NCBI GenBank assembly: GCA_017621475.1
Contig: JAGATA010000035.1
Location: 1 to 50,188 of the forward strand
DNA: 50,188 bases
Direction: 5' to 3'
Origin: Clostridia bacterium
GTDB lineage: Bacteria; Bacillota; Clostridia; Oscillospirales; CAG-272
Shown here: one piece after another, positions 26,721 through 35,235 of the stretch
Layout of the letters: the number at the start of each line of letters is the position of its first letter
How positions within the stretch are numbered: position 1 is the first letter of the stretch
Made by a program: the position numbers and the translations under genes
Notes under the pieces: model-generated
Databases searched by the model: none
What the model was told of the DNA's origin: nothing
The model's input: only the letters and a program-made list of their open reading frames with translations

Positions 26721-27566
26721 TTATTTTTTCTTGTATATAAATAATTCCACATCAACTTTTGTGCAAAGTGACGAAAGCAAGGCAAGTTTTTCCTTGTCTT
26801 TTGCAGATGTATGGTAATAATACGGTGTCATTGCAAAAAGATTTTGTATATCCGAATTTGTTTCAAGGTCTATTGTATATGTGAGTCTGCGTTCTTCCAA
26901 AAGCTCGAAATACTCTTTGGGAAGATCGCGTCTTCCTTCATTTTTATACACATCGTCGTAAACTGCACGTTTAAGGTCGATAAGATGCTCCTCTGCCGCG
27001 CCGACAAGCAGAAGGATACCGCCATCAGAGAGCACTCTTGCATATTCCTCCTCGGCGCAAGGGGCAAATATTGTTGTTACGGCGTTCATACTGCCCGAAA
27101 TAACAGGAAGCGAATATGCGCTCGCAACTCCGAAGAAGGCGTTGCCGTCTCCCTCTCGCTTTGCGCTCTTTGCCGCCGTATTTATCGCAGTCTTTGCGAG
27201 GTCGAAGCCGAAAACGGTACGGTCACTGCCTTTTGCCATTCTGCACGTGTAATAGCCCTCTCCGCAGCCTGCGTCAAGCACTTTTGCGCCATCCGCAGTA
27301 TATTTATCCAAAAGGGCGTTTACCTCGTCGGATATTTTTTCGTAATATCCTTTTGAAAGGAACGCGGTTCTCGCGCCTACGGACTCTCCGCCGTCACCGC
27401 CCGAGGCGCGCGAAGCGTAGAGGTTGAGGTAACCCGCAGAGGCAAAATCGAAAAGATGGCGGCGTGCGCCCGTGCAGTAAGCGCTCTTTGTGTCCTCTGT
27501 AAGAAAGAGAGGGCTTTTGCAAACGGGGCAGGCAAGCACGTTTTCAATTATCTTTCTGTTTTCCAT
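26721..27566 (-). CDS. RlmA-like 23S rRNA (guanine-N1)-methyltransferase
   Basis: A 281-residue SAM-dependent methyltransferase with an N-terminal zinc-binding knuckle (CPVCKSPL, Cys31, His37) and a Rossmann domain (VLDAGCGEGYYTCRMA, FGFDLAKTAI). The YLNLYASR segment and the CPVC knuckle are typical of RlmA(I)/RlmA(II), which methylate G745 or G748 of 23S rRNA; RlmA(II) influences tylosin sensitivity. I cannot tell which. It is eight bases downstream of the PHP-like gene and so probably read through from the his operon. Confidence 0.82.
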   Translation of the reverse strand: MENRKIIENVLACPVCKSPLFLTEDTKSAYCTGARRHLFDFASAGYLNLYASRASGGDGGESVGARTAFLSKGYYEKISDEVNALLDKYTADGAKVLDAGCGEGYYTCRMAKGSDRTVFGFDLAKTAINTAAKSAKREGDGNAFFGVASAYSLPVISGSMNAVTTIFAPCAEEEYARVLSDGGILLLVGAAEEHLIDLKRAVYDDVYKNEGRRDLPKEYFELLEERRLTYTIDLETNSDIQNLFAMTPYYYHTSAKDKEKLALLSSLCTKVDVELFIYKKK

Positions 27567-27574
27567 ATCGCACC

Positions 27575-28078
27575 TTAAAGCTCTGTGGGAACGAGCTTAC
27601 CGTCCAAAAGCGCATAAGCGCACTCAAAACCGCATTCTTTTGCCGCCTCTTTCGCGCGTTCAAGGTCTGCATCGGGCGCAAAGGTTATCTTGCCGCCAAG
27701 CTCGTATATGGAGGAAAGAAGAAGTGCAGATGGGCGTACAGCGCCATCCTGCGTATTTACTTCAAACATCTTCCCTGCGGCGCAAAGGCGCTCTATTGCA
27801 ACAAGTGCGGGCATAACGTATTTCGGGTGCGTTTCGTCAAAATATTTTCCCTGTGCATTGAATTTTGCCACAAGGTCAAAATTTGAAATTACGTTTATAT
27901 CGCCGTTATCTGCAAGGCGCGCCGCCTCACCAAAGTATTTTCTGCAATACGCATAGTAATCGCCGCGAAAATATTTTTCAACCGTATCTGCCGTATATTC
28001 TTCGGAAATGGCAACATCTCTTTTGCCGTCCGCGGTGGGAACAAAGCGGCACTCGCCAAAAGCGAAATTAAAACTCAT
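27575..28078 (-). CDS. Truncated PHP-type histidinol-phosphatase homologue, likely inactive
   Basis: A 167-residue ORF that aligns, by eye, to the C-terminal two-thirds of HisJ/HisK PHP-family histidinol-phosphatases: [48 protein letters not shown] and [10 protein letters not shown]. The N-terminal part with the HxH metal motif is absent. Three more ligand sites are changed: GSVHF is GECRF (8-12), GHFDL is SNFDL (65-69) and SDAH is PDAD (135-138). Its ATG overlaps the hisIE stop (ATGA), so the missing part cannot lie upstream in this frame. No other histidinol-phosphatase is in the window. It is either decaying or a pseudoenzyme kept for another role. Confidence 0.7.
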   Translation of the reverse strand: MSFNFAFGECRFVPTADGKRDVAISEEYTADTVEKYFRGDYYAYCRKYFGEAARLADNGDINVISNFDLVAKFNAQGKYFDETHPKYVMPALVAIERLCAAGKMFEVNTQDGAVRPSALLLSSIYELGGKITFAPDADLERAKEAAKECGFECAYALLDGKLVPTEL

Positions 28079-28725
28079 TTTGTCATCTTCTCCTGTTTTA
28101 CTTTGTGGTCAATAACATGACGGGAAGCAAGCTCGTCGATAATATCTTTAGAGGTAATTCCCATTTCTATCATAAGCACCATAACGTGGTACATAAGGTC
28201 GGAAATTTCGTAGATAGTTTCCTTTTTGTCATCGCCTTTTGCCGCAACGATGACCTCTGTAGATTCTTCACCGACTTTTTTAAGGATCTTATCTATACCT
28301 TTCTGGAAGAGGTACGTTGTGTAAGAGCCGTCCTGAGGGTTTGTTTTTCTGCCTTCAATTAGCTTTATAAGAGCTTCCGTTGTAAAATCGTTAAAGCCCT
28401 CTGCCGCAAATACCTCGTCGTTGAAGCAGGATTCCGTGCCAAGGTGGCAAGCAGGACCGTCCTTTTTAACAATAACGGTGAGCGCATCGCGGTCGCAGTC
28501 TGCCTTTATCTCCATAACGTTCTGAACATTGCCGCTTTCCTCGCCCTTTCTCCAGAGTTTCTTTCTGGAACGGGACCAGAAGCAGGTTCTGCCCTCTTTC
28601 ATAGTGATCTCAAGGCTTTCCTTGTTCATATACGCGAGCGTAAGCACCTCGCGAGTGTAAAAATCAACGACGATGGCGGGGATAAGACCGCTTTCGTCAA
28701 ATTTAAGTGTGGATATATCTATCAT
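28075..28725 (-). CDS. hisIE: Bifunctional phosphoribosyl-AMP cyclohydrolase / phosphoribosyl-ATP pyrophosphatase
   Basis: Steps two and three of histidine synthesis in one chain of 216 residues. HisI domain (1-110): [17 protein letters not shown] and the zinc-site KADCDRDA and [12 protein letters not shown] segments. HisE domain (about 120-205): [14 protein letters not shown] and [13 protein letters not shown]. The order and length match other HisIE fusions. The stop overlaps the PHP-like gene. It is separated from hisF by an unusual gap of 726 bp. Confidence 0.95.
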   Translation of the reverse strand: MIDISTLKFDESGLIPAIVVDFYTREVLTLAYMNKESLEITMKEGRTCFWSRSRKKLWRKGEESGNVQNVMEIKADCDRDALTVIVKKDGPACHLGTESCFNDEVFAAEGFNDFTTEALIKLIEGRKTNPQDGSYTTYLFQKGIDKILKKVGEESTEVIVAAKGDDKKETIYEISDLMYHVMVLMIEMGITSKDIIDELASRHVIDHKVKQEKMTK

Positions 28726-28772
28726 AAGTACCTCCGCGCTTTGAAAAAGCGCATATTTTTTTATTTTTTATA

Positions 28773-29375
28773 GGTGTTTCCACTTTTCTTTGTTTAAAAG
28801 AAAAGTGGAGCAAAAGAAGTAAAAAAGCCTAACGCCGGCTTTATCGGCGTGTGCTGACCTGAACATTTTATATCGTATAAGCTTAAAAGAGACTGTATCT
28901 ATACCCTTTTAAACCAAGTTAAAAATTATTATTCAGCTAAATTCTCGCTATAAATAGCTCGAAGGGCAAATCTCAAACACTCGCGCTAAACACAACGACA
29001 CGAAGTTTTCTCAAAACTTTTAGTTTAATAGTCGCTGTGTTTGCGCTCAACTCGAACGTCGGGAAACAAGTTCTGATTTCAAATGAAAGCGCGGGATGAC
29101 AAATCGAATATTTTGACACAATTCATCTCGCGTTTTCAGCTTAAACTTCGAGATAGCTACCCTTCGACGTGGTTCCGTGCGTTTTTTGCGAGCCTTAGCG
29201 AGTGAAAAATGCTCGGGGAGTCGAAATCGCCTTTTGTTCAAATCTGCACAGGCGATAAAACGGCACGTTTTTTATCTTTTTGCAACTTTTTCTTTAAACA
29301 AGAAAAAGTTGAACTAAATAAATCATAAAAACGCTTGGCGTTTTTACCTATTTAGTCTTTCAAAAAGAAAAGTAT
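28773..29375. repeat. Gene-free block with many inverted repeats inside the his operon
   Basis: No credible gene lies in 28726-29451. The ends carry related hairpins: CCACTTTTCTT/AAGAAAAGTGG (about 28780-28808) and CAACTTTTTCTT/AAGAAAAAGTTG (about 29283-29311), each followed by a similar A-rich, GCCGGC or GGCG stretch. Inside are GCGCTAAACACAACGAC with GTCGCTGTGTTTGCGC (about 28983-29046), AAGTTTT/AAAACTT within it, and GAAAGCGCGGGATGA with TTCATCTCGCGTTTTC (about 29084-29137). A 64-codon minus-strand ORF (29047-29241) has an Arg/Lys-rich sequence typical of spurious ORFs in repeats. Confidence 0.6.
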
Positions 29376-29380
29376 GTAAC

Positions 29381-29427
29381 ACCTCATCCACCGCGAAGCG
29401 GTCCCCCTTCCCCTCAAGGGGAAGGTC
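29381..29427. repeat. R3-type palindromic repeat after hisF
   Basis: ACCTCATCCACCGCGAAGCGG then CCTTCCCCTCAAGGGGAAGG, like the copies at 23250-23296. It is followed by a hairpin of AAAAACGC/GCGTTTTT next to the hisF stop (about 29433-29456). Confidence 0.6.
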
Positions 29428-29451
29428 GGGGTGTAAAAACGCAAAGCGTTT

Positions 29452-30210
29452 TTACACCCTTACGTTTATGCCTGCATCAACAAGGGCCTTTTTAAGGTTC
29501 GCTATCTCCACTTCTCCAAAGTGGAAAATGGACGCAGCAAGACCCGCGGAAATATCGGGAACTTTTCTGAAAAGGTCTATAAAATCTTCCTTTTTGCCCG
29601 CGCCGCCCGAAGCGATAACGGGAACATTTACAACGTCGCAAACTGCGGCGAGCATATCAAGGTCAAAGCCGCGCTTAACGCCGTCCGTATCGATACTGTT
29701 TACAACGATCTCACCCGCGCCGCGCTCCACGCCTGCGCGTATCCATTCGATAGCCTCAATACCCGTATTCTCTCTGCCGCCGCGTGCAAACACCGTGTAT
29801 TTGCCGTCAACAAGAGAAATATCCGCGGAAAGCACAACGCATTGGCTGCCATAACGCTTTGCCGCTTCTTCTATAATATTAGGGTTTCTTATCGCGCCAG
29901 AGTTTACACTCACCTTGTCCGCGCCGCTGCCCAGCACGCGTTCAAAATCCGCAAGCGTGTTTATACCGCCGCCAACGGTAAGGGGGATAAACACCGTTTT
30001 TGCCGTTTCGCGCAGTATGTCCGTAAATATTCCGCGTCCCTCAGCCGATGCCGTTATATCGTAGAAAACAAGCTCGTCCGCGCCGCATCTGCTGTAAAAA
30101 TCCGCAAGAGTAACGGGAGAGGAAACATCGGAAAGTCCCTGAAATTTAACGCCCTTTACAACTCTGCCGTCCTTTACGTCAAGGCAAGGAATAATTCTCT
30201 TTGTAATCAT
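29452..30210 (-). CDS. hisF: Imidazole glycerol phosphate synthase, cyclase subunit
   Basis: With HisH it turns PRFAR and ammonia into imidazole glycerol phosphate and AICAR. The 252-residue TIM barrel starts KRIIPCLDVKDGRVVKG (catalytic Asp in LDV), and has the second catalytic Asp in VNSIDTDG, GGGINT, and ASGGAGKKEDF. The ATG overlaps the hisA stop (ATGA). Confidence 0.96.
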   Translation of the reverse strand: MITKRIIPCLDVKDGRVVKGVKFQGLSDVSSPVTLADFYSRCGADELVFYDITASAEGRGIFTDILRETAKTVFIPLTVGGGINTLADFERVLGSGADKVSVNSGAIRNPNIIEEAAKRYGSQCVVLSADISLVDGKYTVFARGGRENTGIEAIEWIRAGVERGAGEIVVNSIDTDGVKRGFDLDMLAAVCDVVNVPVIASGGAGKKEDFIDLFRKVPDISAGLAASIFHFGEVEIANLKKALVDAGINVRV

Positions 30211-30923
30211 ATCTTTTCCGCCTTTACTGCCTCATAGAGGTCGATATTGCCGTTGTAGATAGCCTTTCCGAGAATTGCGCCGAACATATTCATCTTCGCA
30301 AGTTCAAAAACCTCATCCACGTTCGTAATACCGCCGGAAGCGATAAGATTTATGCTGAATTTTTCTATGAGATGGCGGTAAAGCTCCATATTTGTGCCCA
30401 TGAGTGCACCGTCGCGTGAAACGTCCGTGCAGATGATGGTGGAAACGCCCATATCCTGCATCATACGGAAGAACGTGTCCGTATCCGTGCCGCTTTTCTT
30501 TGTCCAGCCGTGCGTTGCTATCTCTCCGTCCTTGATGTCCGCACCGACAGCGATGGCAGAGCCGTATTTTTTAGCCATCTCCTCTGCAAAAGCGGGATTT
30601 TCTGCCGCAACTGTGCCGAGGATAACGCGCACAGCACCCATATCAAGGTAGTTATATATTCTTTTTTCATCGCGTATGCCGCCGCCGACTTCAACGGCAA
30701 GACCCGACTCCGAAACAAGTCTTTTTATCATATCAAAATTATCGGTGTTGCCCGAAAGCGCGCCGTCAAGGTCAACGACGTGCAGGTTTGACGCGCCTTT
30801 CTCCCGAAAAGAGAGTGCAACCTCCACGGGGTTTTCCCCGTAAACCGTCATATTATCGTATTCGCCGCGCAAAAGGCGCACCGCCTTGCCGCCGCGAAGG
30901 TCTATCGCGGGAAGTATTATCAT
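30207..30923 (-). CDS. hisA: ProFAR isomerase (phosphoribosylformimino-AICAR-P isomerase)
   Basis: It opens the ribose ring of ProFAR to PRFAR. The 238-residue barrel begins MIILPAIDLRGGKAVRLLRGEYDNMTVYG and has VEVGGGIRDEKRI, CTDVSRDGALMGTN and ASGGITNVDEV, the usual HisA marks separating it from HisF. Two bases separate it from hisH. Confidence 0.96.
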   Translation of the reverse strand: MIILPAIDLRGGKAVRLLRGEYDNMTVYGENPVEVALSFREKGASNLHVVDLDGALSGNTDNFDMIKRLVSESGLAVEVGGGIRDEKRIYNYLDMGAVRVILGTVAAENPAFAEEMAKKYGSAIAVGADIKDGEIATHGWTKKSGTDTDTFFRMMQDMGVSTIICTDVSRDGALMGTNMELYRHLIEKFSINLIASGGITNVDEVFELAKMNMFGAILGKAIYNGNIDLYEAVKAEKI

Positions 30924-30925
30924 AA

Positions 30926-31546
30926 TTACTCTCCTTTCATTTCGCAGAATGCGCGAAGAATGTTAAGCCCCACATCTCCGCTTTTTTCGGGGTGGAACTG
31001 CACGCCCCATACGTTGCCGCTTCGCACAGCGGCGGTAAGGCGCGCACCGTATTCCGTCGTTGCAATAACGCTTTCATCGCAATCCGCGCCGTAAAACGAA
31101 TGAACGAAATACACGAAATCGCCTTTTTTAATGTATTTGAAAAGCTCGTTTTCGCAGAAATCGAGCGCATTCCAGCCTATGTGCGGAACAGCGTAATCGC
31201 TCGGGATAACGTCCGTTATGGGGCGTATGCTTCCCTTTACAAGACCAAGCCCCTCGTATTCGCCGAATTCGTAGCTTTTTTCAAAAAGGAGCTGCATTCC
31301 AAGGCAGATGCCGAGCATCGGCTTGCCTTTTTCTATCTCACTCATAAGGGCTTCTTCCATTCCCGAAGCGCGAAGCTTTGCGCGCGCGTCGCCAAACGCG
31401 CCCACACCGGGAAGGATTATGCGCTCGCAGAGGCCGAGCTTTTCCGGCTCGCGGATAAGCTCCGCGTGAAAACCAATCTTATCAAAAGACGAGCAGAGGG
31501 AAAAGATGTTTCCCACGCCGTAATCTACAATTCCTATCATATACAT
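30926..31546 (-). CDS. hisH: Imidazole glycerol phosphate synthase, glutaminase subunit
   Basis: A class I glutamine amidotransferase that supplies ammonia to HisF. It has the nucleophile Cys81 in LGICLGMQLLFE and the His/Glu pair in VQFHPEKS near the C-terminus. Two start codons lie two codons apart: the ATG at 31546 (MYMIGI) and the ATG at 31540 (MIGI). The second gives the more usual MIGIVDYGVGN start, and the AAAGTGA site is placed better for it. The 76-bp gap to hisB is filled with small hairpins. Confidence 0.95.
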   Translation of the reverse strand: MYMIGIVDYGVGNIFSLCSSFDKIGFHAELIREPEKLGLCERIILPGVGAFGDARAKLRASGMEEALMSEIEKGKPMLGICLGMQLLFEKSYEFGEYEGLGLVKGSIRPITDVIPSDYAVPHIGWNALDFCENELFKYIKKGDFVYFVHSFYGADCDESVIATTEYGARLTAAVRSGNVWGVQFHPEKSGDVGLNILRAFCEMKGE

Positions 31547-31552
31547 TCACTT

Positions 31553-31622
31553 TCTTGAAAGAAACGCTTGTTTCTTTCAATATTTTTCTTTAGAAAAATG
31601 GAGTTTTAACTCCTCTCGGGGT
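31553..31622 (-). promoter_or_regulatory. Stack of short hairpins between hisB and hisH
   Basis: Within 70 bases lie TTGAAAGAAAC-gctt-GTTTCTTTCAA (about 31553-31578), TTTTTCTttAGAAAAA, GGAGTTttAACTCC and GGGGTTttacaAAACCCC. None has a clean T-run, so internal processing or pausing is more likely than full termination. Confidence 0.5.
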
Positions 31623-32207
31623 TTACAAAACCCCTTTTGAGGACGGAATCTGGTCGCTTCCCGTTTGCGCCGCCGCTTTTGCAAGCGCACGCGCGCACGC
31701 CTTGAACGCCGCCTCTATCTTATGGTGCGTATTCTCACCGTAGAACATCTTTATGTGAAGCGTGATACCGCTGCGGCGCACAAACGCCGTGAAAAATTCC
31801 TTAACAAGCTCTGTATCAAAATCTCCCACCTTTTGTGTAAGCGTGCCAAGGTCAAAGGCAAGAACGTTTCTGCCCGAAACGTCCACCGCCGCAAGGACGA
31901 GCGTTTCGTCCATAGGAAGAGTTATATCTCCATATCTTGCGATGCCGCGGCAATCGCCCAGAGACTCGCGAAGCGCAACTCCAAGGCAAATGCCTATATC
32001 CTCTGCCGTGTGGTGGTAGTCAACCTTTGTATCTCCCGTGCATTTTACGGAAAGGTCAAAGCCGCCGTGAACGGCAAAGAGTGTGAGCATATGGTCAAGG
32101 AAGCCGCAACCCGTATCAATATCGTATCTGCCCTCGCCGTAAAGCGTAAACGAAAGCTCTATATCTGTTTCCGCAGTTTTTCTTTTTATGTTTGCAGTCT
32201 GTGCCAT
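31623..32207 (-). CDS. hisB: Imidazoleglycerol-phosphate dehydratase
   Basis: The 194-residue monofunctional IGPD, without the phosphatase domain found in enterobacterial HisB. It has FLDHMLTLFAVHGGFD, DYHHTAEDIGICLG, GDITLPMDETL and MFYGENTHHKIEAAFKACARAL, with the His and Glu residues that bind manganese. So this protein does not provide the histidinol-phosphatase step. hisC lies 11 bp upstream. Confidence 0.96.
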   Translation of the reverse strand: MAQTANIKRKTAETDIELSFTLYGEGRYDIDTGCGFLDHMLTLFAVHGGFDLSVKCTGDTKVDYHHTAEDIGICLGVALRESLGDCRGIARYGDITLPMDETLVLAAVDVSGRNVLAFDLGTLTQKVGDFDTELVKEFFTAFVRRSGITLHIKMFYGENTHHKIEAAFKACARALAKAAAQTGSDQIPSSKGVL

Positions 32208-32218
32208 AGCTTCCTCCG

Positions 32219-33271
32219 TTAAATAATTTCGTCAAGTTTTGAAAGCAGCGTATCCATCTGCGCCCTCGTGCCGATGGTTATGCGCAAAAAGTCTTTAATG
32301 CGCTCTTTTTTGAAGTGGCGCACAAGCACGCCGCGTTTTTTAAGCTCGAGGTAAAGCTCTTCCCCGTTTTTGCCCTCTTTCTTTGCAAAAACGAAGTTCG
32401 CGCAGGAGGGGAGCACGCAAAAGCCGCGCTTTTCAAGCTCGCTCACGGTATATTCGCGGTTTTCGATAATGGTCTGCGCGTTTTTGCGGAAGTAGCCGTC
32501 ATCCTCTATGCTCGCCTTGCCCGCAAGGAGCGTGAGCCTGTTTATGTTATAGGGGTTGTAGGAATATTTTATTCTGTTCATATCCGCGATAAGCCCCTCG
32601 TGCGCGATGGCAAAGCCAAGGCGCGCACCCGCAAGAGAACGGGATTTTGAAAACGTCTGACATACGATGAGGTTATCGTATTTATGAACGAGCTCTACCG
32701 CGCTCTCCCCGCCGAAATCAACGTACGCCTCGTCGATAAGAACGACGTTATCTTTGTTTGATGCCACTATTTTCTCCACGTCCGCGCGCGAAAGCGCCAT
32801 ACCCGTAGGCGCGTTGGGATTAGCGATGATAACCGTTTTGCCCACGTTCATATAATCGTTTATATCAATGGAAAAATCGTCGCGAAGCGGCGCTTTTTCC
32901 GCATCCGTTCCCACAAGCTCTGCGTAAACGGGGTAAAAACCATAGCTTATTTCGGGAAAAATACACTTGCTGCCCGCGCAGAACGCGAAGAAAGCAAAAG
33001 CAAGAATCTCGTCCGAACCGTTGCCAAGGAGAATATTCTCTCTCTTGTACCCGAAATGCGCGGCAATGGCGTCGCGCAGGTCTTTTCCCTCCGGGTCGGA
33101 GTAAAGCTTAAGCTTTTCCACCTCTTCCCCGCTTATTGCCTTTACGACTTCGGGAGAGGGAGGAAAGGGAGATTCATTCGTATTGAGTTTTACATATTCC
33201 ATATCGCGCGGCTGTTCGCCGGGCGTGTATGCGTCAAGGGAAGCGTAACGGGGGACCATAAAGCTTTTCAT
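32219..33271 (-). CDS. hisC: Histidinol-phosphate aminotransferase
   Basis: A fold-type I PLP aminotransferase of 350 residues that makes histidinol phosphate from imidazole acetol phosphate and glutamate. It has KLNTNESPFPPSP, GNGSDEIL, NPNAPTG, the DEAYVDFGGES segment and the PLP lysine in TFSKSRSLAGARLG. The ATG overlaps the hisD stop by four bases. Position between hisD and hisB settles the role over other aminotransferases. Confidence 0.95.
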   Translation of the reverse strand: MKSFMVPRYASLDAYTPGEQPRDMEYVKLNTNESPFPPSPEVVKAISGEEVEKLKLYSDPEGKDLRDAIAAHFGYKRENILLGNGSDEILAFAFFAFCAGSKCIFPEISYGFYPVYAELVGTDAEKAPLRDDFSIDINDYMNVGKTVIIANPNAPTGMALSRADVEKIVASNKDNVVLIDEAYVDFGGESAVELVHKYDNLIVCQTFSKSRSLAGARLGFAIAHEGLIADMNRIKYSYNPYNINRLTLLAGKASIEDDGYFRKNAQTIIENREYTVSELEKRGFCVLPSCANFVFAKKEGKNGEELYLELKKRGVLVRHFKKERIKDFLRITIGTRAQMDTLLSKLDEII

Positions 33272-34578
33272 TCTGCATTTTCCCCTTCAAAACGGATAGT
33301 CGCGCTCTTTGCGTGCGCGTGCAAGCCCTCGTGCTTTGCAAAGCAATCTATCTTGCCGGCAACTTCGGAAAGGGCTTCTTTAGTATAATATATAAAGGAG
33401 GATTTTTTCACAAAATCGTCAACGGAAAGCGGGCTTGAAAAACGCGCCGTACCGGACGTGGGGAGCGTATGGTTGGGGCCCGCAAAGTAATCACCGAGAG
33501 CCTCGGGGCAGTTTCTGCCGAGGAAGATGGAGCCCGCGTTCTTTATCTTGGGAAGAAGGTCAAACGGGCTGTCCACGCACACCTCAAGGTGTTCGGGAGC
33601 AATCTCGTTCGCCGTGTCTATAACGCTTGCAAGGTCACCTCTTACTATAATTTTGGATGCGTTGTCGATGGAAGCGCGTGCTATCTCAGCTCTGGGAAGA
33701 AGCGGTATCTGCGATTCAAGCTCTGCGCTTACTTCTTGTGCAAGCTCTTCGCTGTCTGTTACAAGCACAGCACAAGCAAGCTTATCGTGCTCTGCCTGAG
33801 AGAGCATATCTGCAGCCACGAAACGCGGGTTTGCCTTTCCATCCGCGATGATGAGTATTTCGGAAGGACCTGCAACCATATCTATGCCGACCGTGCCGAA
33901 TACCTGTCGCTTTGCTTCCGCAACGAAAACATTGCCCGGGCCGACGATCTTATCCACCTTGCCAACTGTTTCCGTGCCGTATGCAAGTGCCGCAACAGCG
34001 CCCGCGCCGCCTGTTTTATATATCTTGTCCACACCTGCAAGGCGAGCCGCAACAAGTATCGCAGGGCTTACAACGCCGTTTTTGGCAGGAGTCGTTATAA
34101 CTATTTCAGAGCAACCCGCAATTTTCGCAGGGATCGCATCCATAAGCACCGTGGAGGGGTAGCTTGCCGTACCGCCGGGAACGTAAAGACCCACTTTTTC
34201 TATGGGAGTTACCTTCTGACCGAGGATGACACCCTCTTTTTCATTGATGATAAATCCGTTTCTTACCTGCTTTTCGTGGAAAGCGCGGATGTTGTCGCGC
34301 GCCTGTGTCATAGCCTCGATAAGCTCCGCAGGAACTTTAGCGAAAGCCTCGTCTATCTCTTCTGCGGAAACGAGCAGGCTTTCGGGTGCGCCGCCGTCAA
34401 ATTTTTCGCAGTATTCAAGCAGTGCCTTATCTCCGTTTTTGCGAACGTTTTCTATAATTTCGCGAACTATCGCGGAAGCGTCGAACGTTTCCACGTCGCG
34501 TGACATAATTTCTTCTGTGGAAATAGAAGCGTCTTTGTATATCTTTATCATTTTTTTGCGCCGTGCTTCTTCCGCCAT
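33268..34578 (-). CDS. hisD: Histidinol dehydrogenase
   Basis: It performs the last two oxidations, histidinol to histidine, with zinc and two NAD. The 436-residue protein has GLYVPGGTASYPSTVLM, GPGNVFVAEAKR, DMVAGPSEILIIAD, LSQAEHD and PEHLEV, with NHTLPT near the end. The start is uncertain: the ATG at 34578 lies in the loop of an 8-bp hairpin (TTCTTCCG/CGGAAGAA), and the ATG at 34551 (MIKIYKD) gives a more usual N-terminus but has no clear ribosome site. A 27-bp gap separates the longer start from hisG. Confidence 0.95.
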   Translation of the reverse strand: MAEEARRKKMIKIYKDASISTEEIMSRDVETFDASAIVREIIENVRKNGDKALLEYCEKFDGGAPESLLVSAEEIDEAFAKVPAELIEAMTQARDNIRAFHEKQVRNGFIINEKEGVILGQKVTPIEKVGLYVPGGTASYPSTVLMDAIPAKIAGCSEIVITTPAKNGVVSPAILVAARLAGVDKIYKTGGAGAVAALAYGTETVGKVDKIVGPGNVFVAEAKRQVFGTVGIDMVAGPSEILIIADGKANPRFVAADMLSQAEHDKLACAVLVTDSEELAQEVSAELESQIPLLPRAEIARASIDNASKIIVRGDLASVIDTANEIAPEHLEVCVDSPFDLLPKIKNAGSIFLGRNCPEALGDYFAGPNHTLPTSGTARFSSPLSVDDFVKKSSFIYYTKEALSEVAGKIDCFAKHEGLHAHAKSATIRFEGENAE

Positions 34579-34605
34579 GCGGAAGAACGCATCCTTTCTG
34601 TTTCT

Positions 34606-35235
34606 TTAATCCTTTTTCGAAAGCTCGTGTTTGAGCGTATCTATATCCTCTGTTTTAAAGCGGTAGCTTGCTTTATTTGCAATAAGGTGCGCGGAAATGG
34701 GAAGTATCTCCGTAATAACATCAAGGTTATTTTCGCGCAGTGTAGTACCCGTTTCAACTATATCGACAATAACGTCCGTCATACCGAGTATGGGGGCAAG
34801 CTCTATAGATCCGTTGAGCTTGAATATCTCTATATTTCTGCCGATGGAGGAATAATAGTTCTTTGTTATATTTACAAACTTTGTTGCCACTTTAAGGGAG
34901 CGTTCGGGGTTATCGTGAAAATCCTTTTTGCCCGCAACGGCAACGCGGCATTTGCCCATACCAAGGTCGCAAAGGTCGAAAACATCGGGGGAATATTCAA
35001 GAAGTATATCCTTGCCGACAATACCGAGGTCCGCAGCCCCATGTTCAACGTAGATAGCCACGTCGGAGGGCTTTACCCAGAAGAAGCTGACACCCGCTTC
35101 CTCGTTTTCAAAAATAAGTTTTCTGTTGTTTTCAAGGATGGAAGGGCAATCGTATCCTGCATCGGCAAACATCTTGTACGCCTTTTCGCCGAGTCTACCT
35201 TTGGGAAGAGCTACTTTAAGCATTTCCTTTTTCAT
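34606..35235 (-). CDS. hisG: ATP phosphoribosyltransferase, short form
   Basis: First step of histidine synthesis, ATP plus PRPP. The 209-residue form lacks the C-terminal regulatory domain and so needs HisZ, whose gene is directly upstream. It has LKVALPKGRLGEKAYKMF, GIVGKDIL, ATKFVNITKNYYSS and the PRPP loop DIVETGTTLREN. The ATG overlaps the hisZ stop. Confidence 0.96.
   Translation of the reverse strand: MKKEMLKVALPKGRLGEKAYKMFADAGYDCPSILENNRKLIFENEEAGVSFFWVKPSDVAIYVEHGAADLGIVGKDILLEYSPDVFDLCDLGMGKCRVAVAGKKDFHDNPERSLKVATKFVNITKNYYSSIGRNIEIFKLNGSIELAPILGMTDVIVDIVETGTTLRENNLDVITEILPISAHLIANKASYRFKTEDIDTLKHELSKKD

Noticed and set aside
28984..29046. Group II intron or known large RNA in the his gap
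   Set aside because: No reverse transcriptase, no intron boundary or domain V motif seen.
29047..29241. 64-codon Arg/Lys-rich ORF in the hisF-hisIE gap
   Set aside because: It lies across inverted repeats, lacks a clear ribosome site and resembles spurious ORFs called in repeats.
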